From Motacilla alba alba (taxonomy: Eukaryota > Chordata > Aves > Passeriformes > Motacillidae), in the NCBI RefSeq assembly GCF_015832195.1, contig NC_052030.1:10249439-10313438 (forward strand): a stretch of 64,000 nucleotides of DNA, read 5' to 3'. A model generated the notes under the pieces. It saw only the letters and a list, made by a program, of their open reading frames with translations. It had not been told where the DNA came from and searched no databases. Positions within the stretch are counted from its first letter, which is position 1; each line of letters starts with the position of its first letter. A program made the translations under genes and the position numbers. Of this stretch, positions 13,101 to 37,000 are shown piece after piece.

Positions 13101-15249
13101 CAAGTCCCATAGCTGCTCTTGCTGGATTTAGTTTGGCTTTGCCCCATCCTGAAAGGGAAAGAAGAAGAATGTCTGCAGGTTGTCAAATTGTAAAGGATGT
13201 CCTGATGGTTGAATCACAATGTCTGGTAAGTGCTCTGGGCTGGAGGAAAACCAAAATGAGTTAAGTCTGTTTTATAGTAATACTTTTACTGAAAAAAAAA
13301 AAAAGAAAGAAAAAAAACCAAAACAAACAGAACTGTCATGTTGTATAGAAATACCATTTTTGAAAGGAGGGTGTGCTCCTTAAATTAAAGCAAGGCTGGT
13401 GACTGAAGGTGATGCTGTCAGGTGTGTAGGGTGAGTGAAAACCACCCCAGAGCTGGGCTGGGGCAGTTCAGAGCAGCCCTGAGCCAGAAACAGGCACTGA
13501 CAGTGGCACTGCTGCTGTCCCTGGCCTCTGCCCCTAATTCCAGAGGGCTTTGCACAAGCGCAGCAAAGGTGGCACAGGGGACAGTCCCAGGGCTGATCCA
13601 GGCTGGAGTTCCCTTCCACTGCTGCTACACCAGGTTGAACTCAGTCGTGTCAATAAGCAATGGTGACAATGTAAGTGAGGTTTAAGATAAGAGAACCGAG
13701 CATTTAAAATCCTCCTGTGTGCCTGAAAGCAGAAGCTGGGTTAAAAAAACGTTTCCTGCATGCCTTGAAAGCAGAACTGAAACTCTGGGGGGGACTGGTG
13801 TCATCTGAGGCAGGGGCTGGGACAGGATGGAGCCGTGGCTCTCTCACTTCCAGCACAGGGAATTCTGACTGTTCTCAGTGCCAGCTGCTGTTCTCTTGCC
13901 GCTTCCAGCCACTGGGCATGACAGCCTTGTCAAACACAGAACTTTGGGGTTCCTCAGTGGTTTCTAAAAGCAGAGGGAAGAGAGAAGCTGTCTCTTCCTA
14001 AGCTGTAGTTTCTCTAGGAGGAAACAGTGTACAAAAATGACTCCTTACTCACTGACTGGGGGCTTGGCTGAGGGAGAGTTTCTCTCCCCCTATAAATTGT
14101 GTACAGTTAAATATATTATATATTTCTTATGAAAGAGCATTTCCCCTCCAGAATATATCCCACACGGACCTGGTAAGAAATTCAAGCTATAACCCATTGC
14201 TGCTGTTCCCCTTTCTTCCACTCTTAGGATTTGTTTTTGTTTGTTTCGGATTTTCTTTGGGTGATGAATTGAAAAACATACCTAGAAGAAGCTACCAAGA
14301 CTACTGTTTACAGACTGAAAAATTACTGCTTTTATACTACTGGGATCATGAGCCACGATCCTTTCACAGATTTCCTCAACTCCTCTTGGCTTAAAATCAG
14401 TGTCTGATGTAGATAAAGGTTGGAAATCTCCTACCCTGCTTTGTCTACACACAGGACAAACTGTACAATGCTTGTTTGTGTTGTCCATCATTTTTGTACT
14501 TTTTAACTGTTCAGAAATTGCATTTATATTTTGCAATCCTTGATAATCATGACTTTATTTTAACAGCTAGTAAACTTAGGGGTTTTTTTTGTTGTTGTTG
14601 TATTTGCAGCCTTATCTGAACTTTCTCTTCCTTGATTGTTGTTAATTTATGACTGTAGGAGATATGTACGCCTCAGCCTTCTACGGACTTAAGTGACACA
14701 GCTGCAACTGAACTGCTTTAAACTGGATGGGTTTATAATTTATATAAAAGTCAGTTTCGTTACAAATCAGTATTGCTGCCTCATTTTTCTGCCTGGATGG
14801 TCTGGATGTGATCAAAGTGCTTGTCTGCACTGTCTTTGTAAGCTCCGTTGTGAAGCCAGATTATGCTGGTGCGGGACAAGCAGATCCTGCAAAGAGGAAG
14901 GATGGAAAAAGAGGGGAAATGCTCATTGTTTTCCAGCTGGGGATTAGGTGCAGAATGATGTCTGCTGGGGGAGGGAATGGGGATGGCTCGGTGCTTTTAC
15001 GTGATGAGCTGTCAGTCTGTATTTCTGCAGTGCTTGCTTGCTTTTCATACGGTCTTTCTATGATAAGGACACGTTGTGTGCAAGTGCGGGCTGGCAGTAC
15101 ATGAAATCTCCCCTGGCAGCACAAAAACCTCTGCTGGAGAGGGCTGTGGCAGCGCCCACCTGGATCCAAAGGCACACCGCAGGGCTCTCTCCCTGCTGCC
15201 CCGCACAGCCCGATCCTCCCTCCTGCCCTTTCCGTGCCTTCAGCCGCTC
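13101..15249. other. NAA25-ERP29 interval, no recognised gene
   Basis: Open frames in this stretch are short and have no recognisable domains. It contains A-rich and T-rich runs (13295-13320, 14580-14600) and an AT-rich patch near 14100-14130. It could hold the distal part of a long NAA25 3' UTR. Nothing else is supported. Confidence 0.6.
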
Positions 15250-15472
15250 TCTTGTCCTTATTTCAGCGGCACCAGCAGCGGTGCTGGTCCGGGGGGCGCG
15301 GAGCTCCCGTGCGCGCTGCCCGGTGCCCGCACGGCGTGAGAGCCCCCGCCCGCCCCCGAGCGCTGCCGCTCCCGCGGTGGCCCCGGGCAGCGGGGCGGGG
15401 CGAGGCGAGCCCCCGGCGGCGGCCGTCGCGCCGTCACGTGGCTCCGCAGCTCCGCTCCCTCCGCGCTCCGCC
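15250..15472 (+). promoter_or_regulatory. ERP29 CpG-island promoter and 5' UTR
   Basis: GC content and CpG density rise sharply at about 15,250 and stay high to about 16,020, enclosing the ERP29 start codon. An Sp1-type GC box lies near 15391-15400. An E-box CACGTG lies at 15435-15440, 33 bases before the ATG. No TATA box is apparent, as expected for a housekeeping promoter. The transcription start cannot be placed from sequence. Confidence 0.7.
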
Positions 15473-18400
15473 ATGGCTGCGGCGGCTGCCGCCGGCTCGC
15501 TGCTGCTCTGCCTGCTCGGCCTGGTGCTGCCCGGCGGCAGCACGCTGCACACCAAGGGCTCCGTGCCGCTCGACACCATCACCTTCTACAAGGTACGGCG
15601 CTGGCGGGCCTGCCGGAGCGCTCGGGGGGCGGGCGCGGGGCCGTACCGGGCCGTGTGCCCCGCGACCGGCGGCAGCCCCGGGGCCCGGGAGGAGCGCGGG
15701 GGGCGCGGCGGGGCCGCGGGCACGGGGTCGCTGCCGCCGCCGCCGGCGCGGGGTGCGCTCGGTGCTGGCGGAGCGGCCGCGCCGCAGCCAATGGGAGCGC
15801 GGCGGCCGCAGCACTCAGCCAATGGGAGCGCGGCGGCCGCGGCCGGCAGCCAATCAGCGCGGTCCAAGTGGAGCCGAGCCGCGCGGTCCGGCCCGGCGGT
15901 ACCGGCGGTACCGGCCCGGGGAGGTGCGGCCGCAGCCGCGGCTGCTCGGCCGGGGCCGTGCCGTCCGTGCCGCAGAGGGGGGGCAGGACCGTGCGGGGAT
16001 AGAGCCAGGGCCGTGGGCGCGCGCTGCTTGGGTTTCACTCGTTCATCAAACAGCAACAGGCTTTTTTTTTTTTTTTCACCTTTTTTTGTTTCCCTTCACT
16101 AAATCACTTTGGAAGGAAGGAATCTTCCCCGGGCTTTGTGCTCTCCCCGCCGGGACACTGCCCGCTCGGCAGGCCAGGACGGAGCCTGCAGCCACCTGTG
16201 CATACAGATGTTGTCAGAGCCTGAGCAGGGCTGGCAGAGCGCTGTGTAGGTGGGGAGCTGTGGTGCAACCCCAACCTGTTCGCGAGAACAAAAAGATTTT
16301 GCAAGGTCTTCTACTGCAGGGAGGGGAAAATCCCTCAAGGGGTGACAGAGTCCATTGCCAAACTAATTGGAAAAGGCATCATCTGAGCAGAGCAAGGTTG
16401 AAGTGAAGAGGAATGAATTAAATGTGAATTCTCCGTGTCATGTACCGGTACAACACCTCCAGCATCTGCACTGCCTCCCTGTGCCGCCTCCTCGCCAAGA
16501 GTGCAGCTCTCATGCTGGGACACTTCAGAGGGACAGTACCTTTGACCTCTCTGCTCTTCACGTCCCACTGGAAAACGTTTTAGCTGATCTTCTTCCAAGA
16601 TGCCTGTCAGATTTACAATGAGCAAATCTTGTAATTAAAGGCATTATCAGATCCCCCAAACCTACCGCGTACTATCTTTATCATCTGGTGCAGGAACACA
16701 GACACCCAAAGCTCAGTCTTTCCTCCACACGACAGTGAGTCATTTCTGAAGGGCCATAATTATATAAAATTTCCATTCTCCTCTGCATCTCCCCATTGCA
16801 CAGGAAAAAAAAGGACAAGCAAAAACAACTTTTGGTGACTTGTAGATTGCTCAGACCTGAAATGATCAAGTTCTGTCTTGTCTTTTCCCCTTTTTCTTCT
16901 TGTTTTAGGTTATTCCAAAGCATAAGTTTGTCCTTGTGAAGTTTGACACGCAATACCCCTATGGTGAGAAACAAGATGAGTTCAAAAAGCTGGCAGAGAG
17001 CTCAGGCTCCAGTGAGGATCTGCTGGTGGCTGAAGTGGGAGTATCAGGTGAGGAACTCTGAGTAGATGAAACAGCGTGGGCAGGTGAGGAGGGGATTCAT
17101 TTCAGTGTGATTTCTGCAGGTTCTGAGGCAATTCTGGGGGAGGGATGGATGTGAGAGGGGAGCTCCTGCCCTGGCTGAGCCTGGCTGTGCGTGGGAGAGC
17201 TGCTTATCCATCTGGGCTGGGTAATGAGGAGTCAGCCCACGCTGCTGAACTGCTGCTGCCTCCTCATCCTCAGCAATTCTTGCCTTTTTTTTTTTCCCCT
17301 TCTTTCCTGAGAGAAACCTTTTTGTCCCACATGCAGGGAACAGACCTCACAAGAATCGTGCTTTAGCCACAATCCTGGTCAGAATTGAATATTTAATGTG
17401 ATTAATTCCATGCAGCAAACCCTGGGGCAGCACAGCAAGGGCTTGTTGCCCTGTGGCTGCTCTAACTCGATGTGACTGTGACTGGATTTAAGAGAAAAAG
17501 AGTGAAGATTAGATCACTGTTGCCTGATGTGCTCTGGCTTTGTAGGTTGAATTAAGAATTTAGGCTTAATTATCAAACTGTGAAGTTTTACCCACTCTGG
17601 TATTTCTAAACATATGTGGAATTCTCTAAGTGGCATATTAGAAATGGTTTTGTTTTCTGTCCTCAAGAATAAATATCATTTTTGTCAGATGAGTAAACAT
17701 CTTGTAGCTTGGCATGCTGTCAGAACCAAATCATTCTCTGCACACAGACAGGAAAAACACTTATTTCACTGTAAAATCAGATAAAATCAATGGATAGAGG
17801 AAAATAAGAGGAGAAAGGGTATTGATTTCCCATAAGGAGGACAGGGTTTATACAAAAGGTCCTGCCAGTGTCTTACACTCTCACAGTCACAGCAAAACAC
17901 CATTAAAGTCGTTTTCTTTGGAAAAGCCACTGAATGTTTGCCTTGCACAAATGATTTTATGAGGTGTTTTTATTTCAGTGTGTGGCATTTCCTTGGAACA
18001 GGCTCTCCAGAGAATGGTCGGGGTGCCAAGGCTGCCAGAGCTCAGGGAGTGCTCTGAGGCACAGGGTGGGATTTTGGGGTGTCCTGAGCGGGGCTGGAAG
18101 TTGGACTCGGTGATCCTTGTGGGTCCCTTCCAGCTCAGGATATTGCCATGACTCTGTGATTTCCTGGCAGGCAGGTTATTAGGACGTGTTGAAGCTCTGC
18201 CTACAAATATTTGTGTGGGAGGGAATCCTAATTTAATGTTTGATTAACTGTGCTTTTCTGTGTTTTGTTGTCACTTGACAGATTACGGTGATAAACTGAA
18301 CACTGAGCTGGGAGAGAAGTACAAGCTGGACAAGGAGAAGTTCCCTGTTTTTTACTTGTTCCAGGATGGTGACTTTAAAAATCCTTTACTTTATAGTGGT

Positions 18401-18784
18401 GAGATCAAGGCTGGGGCTATTCAGCGCTGGCTGAAGAGTAATGGCATCTACCTGGGGATGCCAGGCTGCCTGAAGGAGTATGATGTGCTGGCCAGCAAAT
18501 TCATGAGCACCACAGAGAAATCTGATCGCCAGGCCCTCTTGAAAAAGGGGCAGGAGAATTTAGGGAAAGCAAAAGAAACCGAGAAGAAGTCAGCAGAGCA
18601 ATACTTGAAAATTATGAGCAAGATCCTGGAGCAGGGAGAGGAGTTTGCTGCTAACGAAGTCGTCCGAATCACGAAGCTGATCGAGAAGAACAAGATGAGT
18701 GATGGAAAGAAGGAGGAGCTCCAGAAAAGCCTCAACATCCTCGCTTCTTTCCGGAAGAAGAATAGTGAGAAAGATGAGCTCTGA
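15473..18784 (+). CDS. ERP29: ERP29, endoplasmic reticulum protein 29 (complete)
   Basis: ERP29 is a soluble ER-lumen protein of the PDI family that assists folding and secretion but is redox-inactive. Coding exons are 15473-15592, 16909-17047 and 18282-18784, giving 253 residues (human is 261). Residues 1-23 form a signal peptide (alanine run, then [10 protein letters not shown]). The thioredoxin-like domain follows, from [16 protein letters not shown]. Where a PDI has CxxC this protein has [11 protein letters not shown], so it lacks the catalytic pair. The single conserved cysteine is Cys149 in GMPGCL. The helical ERp29c domain follows ([42 protein letters not shown]). The C-terminus is KDEL, a canonical KDEL-receptor signal, where human has KEEL. 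The ATG at 15473 was chosen because it starts the signal peptide in a CCGCCATGG context. NAA25 lies upstream and TMEM116 downstream, all on the same strand. Confidence 0.96.
15788..15868 (+). promoter_or_regulatory. Three phased CCAAT boxes in ERP29 intron 1
   Basis: CCAAT pentamers occur at 15788-15792, 15819-15823 and 15850-15854, each 31 bases apart, inside a GC-rich, partly duplicated 31-bp unit. The third is followed after exactly nine bases by CCAAG (15864-15868), one mismatch from the ER stress response element CCAAT-N9-CCACG. NF-Y is the expected binder. The cluster is about 200-280 bases downstream of the exon 1 donor, still inside the CpG island. Confidence 0.6.
17985..18170 (+). 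mobile_element. CR1 LINE 3' fragment in ERP29 intron 2
   Basis: The stretch GGACTCGGTGATCCTTGTGG followed by GTCCCTTCCAGCTCAGGATA and a degenerate ATTCTATG-type end is typical of avian CR1 3' ends. It ends about 110 bases before ERP29 exon 3. The sense strand is +. Confidence 0.75.
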
Positions 18785-20050
18785 TGTGTTGGAGAACTCT
18801 CTACAAGCTGTGAAACATTGTCAAGAGTCCTAACCAGTTCTCCTTAATGCAAGCAAACTTCCCGCTGACTTCAAGAGGGCAGCAGATCTCCTTCTGGGAT
18901 TCTCAGTTTAGAAGATCAAGAGGAAGACATTCCTTAAACACACAGTATTGTAAATGTTGGGAAAATCACCTAAGAGCAAGACACGGCAAGTATTGTGTAA
19001 TGCTATCCAATGACAGTGTTAAAGCAGACAACAACAAAAAAAAAAAGCTCTAGATCGGCCAGAAGCTCATTCCTGGTGGTTTTTACAGCTGTTCCCTGGC
19101 TAACAAATAACAAAATTCAGTCTCTCATTCCATCTTACGTGCTCGAAAAGGTACAGATTGGGGTGCCCTCTACTTCCCCACTTTTCCCTGTCCGTAATAT
19201 CCTTGGGTTTTATGCTTGTTACTCTACCCCTCGCACGCCTTGTTTTGTCCCACTTTGGCTCTAAGTCTTGTTCTTACCTGTTGTTGACTAAGAGACTCAG
19301 AGCTTCCTTTTTCTGCCTTCTCCTTCCATGGCTTCTGTCCCTGTTTGCTTTGGGTATCAGCCAAATGCTGGCAGTGAAGACAGTTCAAAGCTTGCCCCTC
19401 ATTTTCTGTCCAGAGCAGCCATTTCATCAAATATTCTCCTGAAATCCTGTGTGATACCTTGACACAGCGAGTGAAGTGAGTTCTGAGCAAGGGCAGAGTC
19501 TCCTTGAGGTGCTATTACACTCAGTCTCACCAGTTTGTGCAAAAAATAGGGTTTTCAGAGGTAAATTTGGATGAGTTTTTATTACACCTGAAGAGGTGTT
19601 TTACCTGTCCAAGCTTCATGAACAAAATGTTTTTCTAGCCTCCAGAAACAATTGACACTCTCAAACTAAAGCCTCATCAGTGTTTGGTAGTTCTAAATAT
19701 TTGAAAATGAGGTCTTGTAAGAGGAAGCAGAAGTATTTGTGTCCTTAGAAGCCTCATCTGTGTTATTTAAAAGGAGATGCCTGGCCCAAGGATCATGTCA
19801 GTCCTCAGAACTGTGCAGTTCACACTCTGTGGAATTTGGATGCCTCTGGAAGATGCTGAAGCCCTGGTCAGGGTGTCAGAGTTGAAAAGAGAAACACCTG
19901 TGAGTTTTACCTTAAAAGTATGCTTTAAACAAAACTGATTCCTGTGGGAGCTTTGCTGCCTTTTGAATCTTGGGGTGGGTACAAGGAGCAGATGTCGCTG
20001 TGAGATAAAATGTATTAATAATGCTATAATAAAAAAAAATTCCACTTCAG
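18785..20050 (+). other. ERP29 3' UTR
   Basis: The non-coding sequence after the KDEL codons and TGA runs to a poly(A) signal AATAAA at 20028-20033 followed by an A-run. That gives a 3' UTR of about 1.25 kb. No conserved coding sequence lies within it. Confidence 0.65.
20028..20033 (+). terminator. ERP29 poly(A) signal
   Basis: AATAAA is embedded in CTATAATAAAAAAAAATTCC. It is the best-placed signal before the sequence changes to the GC-rich minisatellite and the next CpG island. Confidence 0.6.
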
Positions 20051-20249
20051 AGCTGCTTCTTACCCACTATAGAGAAACTACAGCCGATTCCGTGATCAGA
20101 GGGGAGGCTGTGACTGCTGCAGCGAGGTGAGGGGAGCCGAGGGTGGCCCAGCGCTCTCTCCCCTCAGGAGCGGCAGAGGAAGGACCCCGGCAGGGTGGGC
20201 AGTCCTTGGGAGGCTGTGTGGAGATATGTCCGCCTGGTTCAGCCCCGGA

Positions 20250-20968
20250 GACCCTGAGGGAATCGTCTCCTGAGGGAGCCGTTCTCGAAGCACCGAGGGA
20301 ACTATTCCCCGGGACTCTGAAGGGAGAGGGCCCTGATAGGATCAGCACTTGAGGGGACTGCACCCTGGATCTGTGAAGGGAGCAGTGCCCGGGACTCTGA
20401 GGGAACCGTGCCCGGGCTCTCTGAGGGGAGCAGCACCCGGGACTCTGAAGGGGCCGTGCCCAGGTTCTTCGAGGGGAGCAGCCTGCGGGACTCTGAAGGA
20501 ACCGTGCCCGGGCTCGCTGAGGGGAGCAGCACCCGGGATTCTGAAGGGGCCGTGCCCGGGTTCTTCGAGGGGAGCAGCCTGCGGGATTCTGAAGGAACCG
20601 TGCCCGGGCTCTCTGAGGGGAGCAGCCCGAAAGATTTTGAAGGAGCCGTGCCCGGGCTCTCTGAGGGGAGCAGCCCGAAGAATTTTAAAGGAGCCGTGCC
20701 TGGGCTCGCTGAGGGGAGCAGCCCTCGGGGATTTTAAAGGAGCCGTGCCCGGGCTCTCTGAGGGGAGCAGCCCTCGGGGATTTTGAAGGAGCCGTGCCCG
20801 GGCTCTCTGAGGGGAGCAGCCCTCGGGGATTTTGAAGGAGCCATGCCCGGGCTCTCTGAGGGGAGCAGCCCGGGGCATTTTGAAGGAGCCGTGCCCGGGC
20901 TCTCTGAGGGGAGCAGCCCTCGGGGATTTTGAAGGAGCCGTGCCCGGGCTCTCTGAGGGGAGCAGCCC
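20250..20968. repeat. 48/49-bp GC-rich minisatellite between ERP29 and TMEM116
   Basis: The core AGGGGAGCAG starts at 20424, 20472, 20520, 20568, 20616, 20664, 20712, 20761, 20810, 20859, 20907 and 20956. Spacing is 48 bp for the first six intervals, then 48 or 49. More degenerate copies extend left to about 20250. A second conserved block is GGAGCCGTGCCCGGGCTCTC. Where the unit is 48 bp, frames stay open with a 16-residue repeat (for example EGAVPGLSEGSSPRD), giving spurious long open frames on both strands. The array ends about 15 bases before the TMEM116 CpG island begins. Confidence 0.95.
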
Positions 20969-20984
20969 CCGCGCGCCTCCTCAC

Positions 20985-21359
20985 AGCCGCCGCCGCCGCG
21001 CGCCCCTCGAAGCGCTCTCCCGCCCCCGGGCGCTGGTGACGTCACGGAGGGGCGGGGCCGAGGCTCCGCGGGGTCGCCTCGGGGCGGCTCCGTGAGGGGA
21101 GCCCGGGGCGGCGGTGGCCGGAGCGAGCCCGCCCACCGGGGCGAGCCCGGTTCTGCCCCCGGAGGGATGCGCGGGACGCCGCTGCCCGGGACGCCAATCC
21201 CGCTGTTTGCCCAGGGCTCCTGTCCCCTCAGCCCCTCTCTGCCGCCGGGCGCTCTCCGCAGCCGGCCCCGCCGGCGGGGGCCGGGCGCGGTGCGGCCCCG
21301 GGGCGGAGCGCGGGCGGTGCCCGCAGCCCCGGAGCGGTGCGGCGGCGGCGGCGGTACCC
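20985..21359 (+). promoter_or_regulatory. TMEM116 CpG-island promoter with consensus CRE
   Basis: A dense CpG island covers about 20,980-21,420. It contains the palindromic cAMP response element TGACGTCA at 21037-21044 and, seven bases further, a GC box GGCGGGGCC. The TMEM116 ATG follows at 21360. No TATA box is seen. Confidence 0.65.
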
Positions 21360-33407
<12,048 letters not shown>

Positions 33408-34060
33408 TGCCGCAGAGCCCTTCCAACTCCTCCTTCCAACTTCTCCTTCCAACTCCCGGTTCTCCAGAGCCGGGATGGAACTGTCCCTCGGGCCGAGCCC
33501 CAGCGCGGCGGGCAGAGCCAGGCGCTCAGTGGACATAGTTATTTATTTGATGGATTCTTTCAGCGTGGTAAATCTTTAGTCCAGACTTTCTCCTCCTGGA
33601 AATATCCCTAGAAATGCAGCATACCCCATGTAAAGGCTCAGAGACCTGGTCCAGCTCCATGGAGGTTGAGCGGAGGATGTCTTGTTTTATTTCTCCAAGT
33701 CATTGCCTTTACAAATTAGCAAAAAGCAAAATGAGTATTTTTCAATCTCTGCCTTTTAATTCACTCTAAATTCCATGAGAATTTGCACCACCCTAAGAAC
33801 CAGTTGCAGGGAGTGAAGAATTGCAAAGGACAAAAGCTGCCTGGAATTTCTGCACATTTCCCTTTCCTTCTTCCTGCCAGCTCCTGCCCAGCCACAATTC
33901 TCCCAAAAATCAGCTGCTTCGACCCTGTGGAGCATCTCTCATGAACCAGGTGAGCAGGACTTTGTCTGAATCTCTCTTTGCATTTCCAGATGTTCACATG
34001 AATTATTTCCTGAGGCCCCACCATTCTATAGGAAATAAACCAGGTCTTAAGCTGTGTTGA
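33408..34060 (+). other. TMEM116 3' UTR (probable extent)
   Basis: This is non-coding sequence after the TMEM116 stop at 33405-33407. The nearest AATAAA on the + strand is at 34034-34039, giving a 3' UTR of about 0.63 kb. The transcript end is inferred only from this signal. Confidence 0.5.
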
Positions 34061-37000
34061 AAACAACTCTTTACCTTTACACTCTTTATTTTCCAACAGC
34101 TTCACTTTTTGGGTCCAGCCCAAATTTTTCTCATAGCAGGGTTAGACAAGAAGAGGAAATACTCCAGCTTTGTGTAATTAACTTACACAACATAACTGTG
34201 TAAACTCTGGGTAAGTCACACAACGGCCCTGGAGGTTTGGTCAATCACTTATTTTCTCCTACAGAGTGAGACTGAGTGCAACAATTCAATTTTGCTTTGT
34301 TCTACAGGATAAAAACAAAGTTTTCAGCCATCTTCTTCCACCTGGTCCTTCAAATTCTCCTCTAGCTCCAAAGTTTAGACATGGATCACTCAGTGTTTCT
34401 CCAGCCCCACTTCAAAAGCAAATATTCCACAGGGAGGGTGGGATTTGTGCCCTGGCACTGGCAGGGCATGAAACACACCCAGTCTCATCCCTGAGAGCCT
34501 CCTGCACCCTCCTGGGACTGACCCCGTTTGTGGAGCCAGTGCAATTTGTTTAAAAGGGGATTAAGGCTTCCTAAGTGATGGAAGATTACCCAGGAAACAA
34601 TGATTGGATTGCTGATGGAGCATGGGAGCTGGCAGTGGGTGCTGGCACAGCAGGAGTCACTCAGTGTTTGCCTGAGGGGAGTTTTCTTGCTGGAAAGAGC
34701 CATTCCATGGGCACTCCCAGCTGGGCTGGCTGCTCTGAGTGCTCCCAGGAAATTGTTCCCTCAGTCCCTTGCCCAGTCTGGAGGCTCTGAGGGTCACTCA
34801 CCACCCAACCCACCCTGAACTCTTACAAAATCCTCTTACAAAGAAGGAGCCCGAGCCCTCACAACTGCCCCGTCTTGTGTCCTGAAATGCTCCCGGGCCC
34901 AAGGTGTGTCTGGTTCCTGTCACCAAGTCCAGCCCTGCTTGAGGATAACAAAACCACTTCCAGAGGCAGGAAGGGCCCAAGTGCCACCCTGAGGCTGTGT
35001 CCTGAGAGGAGAGGGAAGCACTCCCTGTCCCTGGAAAAGCACAGGGCCACCAGCAACAAAGGCAGGTCCAATTCTCACCAGCCAGTGTCCCCCAGGCCCA
35101 GCAGGGCTCCCACTCAACCCCCTGCAAGGAGCATCAGCCCAGAGGAACTGGGTGCTATTCCCTGTGTCCCTGAAGACAGAAGGACTCATCCCTCCCTTCC
35201 CTGACTGCCCAGTCCAACCCCCCGGCCCTCAGGGGTTAAACTGGGAGCACTGGGCAGGTGCTGCTGCCCTCTGATGGAAAGCTGGGCTTAAAAAAGGCAA
35301 TTTTGGGTTATGGTGCCAAGCAGAGCCCAGGAGTTCCTAGGGATTTATCCAGCCTCTCCTGTCACCTCAAATCCTCCTTCAAGTGTTTATTCCCATGGAT
35401 AAGGGAGGTGGGATGGGGGGCTGAGGGTGGCAGAATAATGGAATCAGGGAATCTCTGAGGCTGGAAAAGCCCTCTAAGACCATCAAATCCAGAAATGAAC
35501 CCAGCACCGCTGTGCTCACCACTAACCACACCCCCTGTGGCTGCAGCCACACCTTCGGCCACTTCCAGGGAAAAGCAGGGTGGCAGGAGAATCCTGCTGC
35601 TGCTCTTCCCTCCTGCTCCTTCCTTCTCTCCTCCAGGGATTTGGGAACCCAACAAAAGCAGCCAGGAACTTTTGAGTTTAGTAAAATCATTTATATACAG
35701 GATGGGTAATATTTACAATGTAATACTGATCCAAAAGGAACTAACAGGGAACACCGAGAAGAGAAATGAGAACATTTTAACACACAGGACTTAAACGTGG
35801 GGACAGATTCAGGTTTCCAAAAGAAAATCCAGAAGAAATGACAGCAAAACTTTGACATGTTGCTATTTCCAATCAAAATCTCTTTCACTAATCAGGTTCT
35901 CCTAATTTTAATAGATATAGAAAAGCTTCAAATAATCAAATCACAGGAGAAGCCAGTTATACAGAAAATTTTGAAAAGGTCAAATGATTTCAGACATTTT
36001 TCTTCACTTGAATAAAATTCTAAAAAAAAACCTCAAAACCCAACAACCTCCAGAGCTTTCCCACATATTTTAGTGTTTGTACAAAGAAATTCTTCTTTGA
36101 TCCCACACTTCCAGCTCGAGATATTTACAATATTCACAGTCTGCTATAAAGGATCAGTAGATTTATTACCAAATCAAGCCTCAGAGAATCAAGACAAGGT
36201 GTCTTGCACTTGCTTCAACTGAAAAATAAACTAAACACGGGAAGGAGAAAGTCAAATGCTACTTTCAAACATGTAAATGAACCCATTAAAGTTATTGAAC
36301 TTTGAAATGTAAAACAGAACTTTTCCAAGAGTAAAAAAAATTAACTTTCTCATAGAAACAAAACCATTTGACCTTGAGTCTTCAAATTGTGTTTTCTTTA
36401 TCTGTCCCTCTCCCTCTGCTTCAAATCAGGCCCTTATTTATCACAGACAAGCAAAAGTAGATTAAATCCATCAAAAGCAGTTCCTTGTGGCAAAAGCCCT
36501 TGGAAATTTGTACAAATGTTCCCACCTCAGGATCAGCAGCACTTAAGGGATGAAGAAAAGGAGGAATCCTCTAACACACATCAGATCCCACCCTCCCCTC
36601 TGACTGCACTTCCAGCAAATTCTGGCTCCCAAAAAATTGCCAGAGGATTTTCCTCCTGGGAGGGCAGAGTCACAAAGTGCTTTTGGAAGGGATTTTTTGC
36701 TCTGCCATTCAAACAAAGGTGATTTCCTTGTTTCCATCTCTATCTGCCACACTTGAAAGTTTCAATTCCCCAGAAAGACATGGATTTCAAGTTCAAAATG
36801 AAACCATTTCAAGACATGACCTAGAATTAGAGCAAGGACATAAATGCACGTAACAGGGCTTGGTGGTAGGCCAAAAAAGTGACAAAACTCTCAATTTTTG
36901 CTAATTCTCTTCAGTTTTCATCAACAGGTCAGTGCACAAATATTCCAGGTAGTGTCAGAGTACAATTCCAGCTCACACAAACACTCCCTGCTCCCATCAG

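Noticed and set aside
15435..15440. E-box by the ERP29 start considered as an unfolded-protein response element
   Set aside because: The sequence is TCACGTGG, not TGACGTGG, and no CCAAT lies nine bases away, so only an E-box is supported.
15234..16406. Long overlapping open frames in the ERP29 CpG island (up to 390 codons)
   Set aside because: High GC removes stop codons. Only the frame starting at 15473 with a signal peptide and joining to exon 2 is real.
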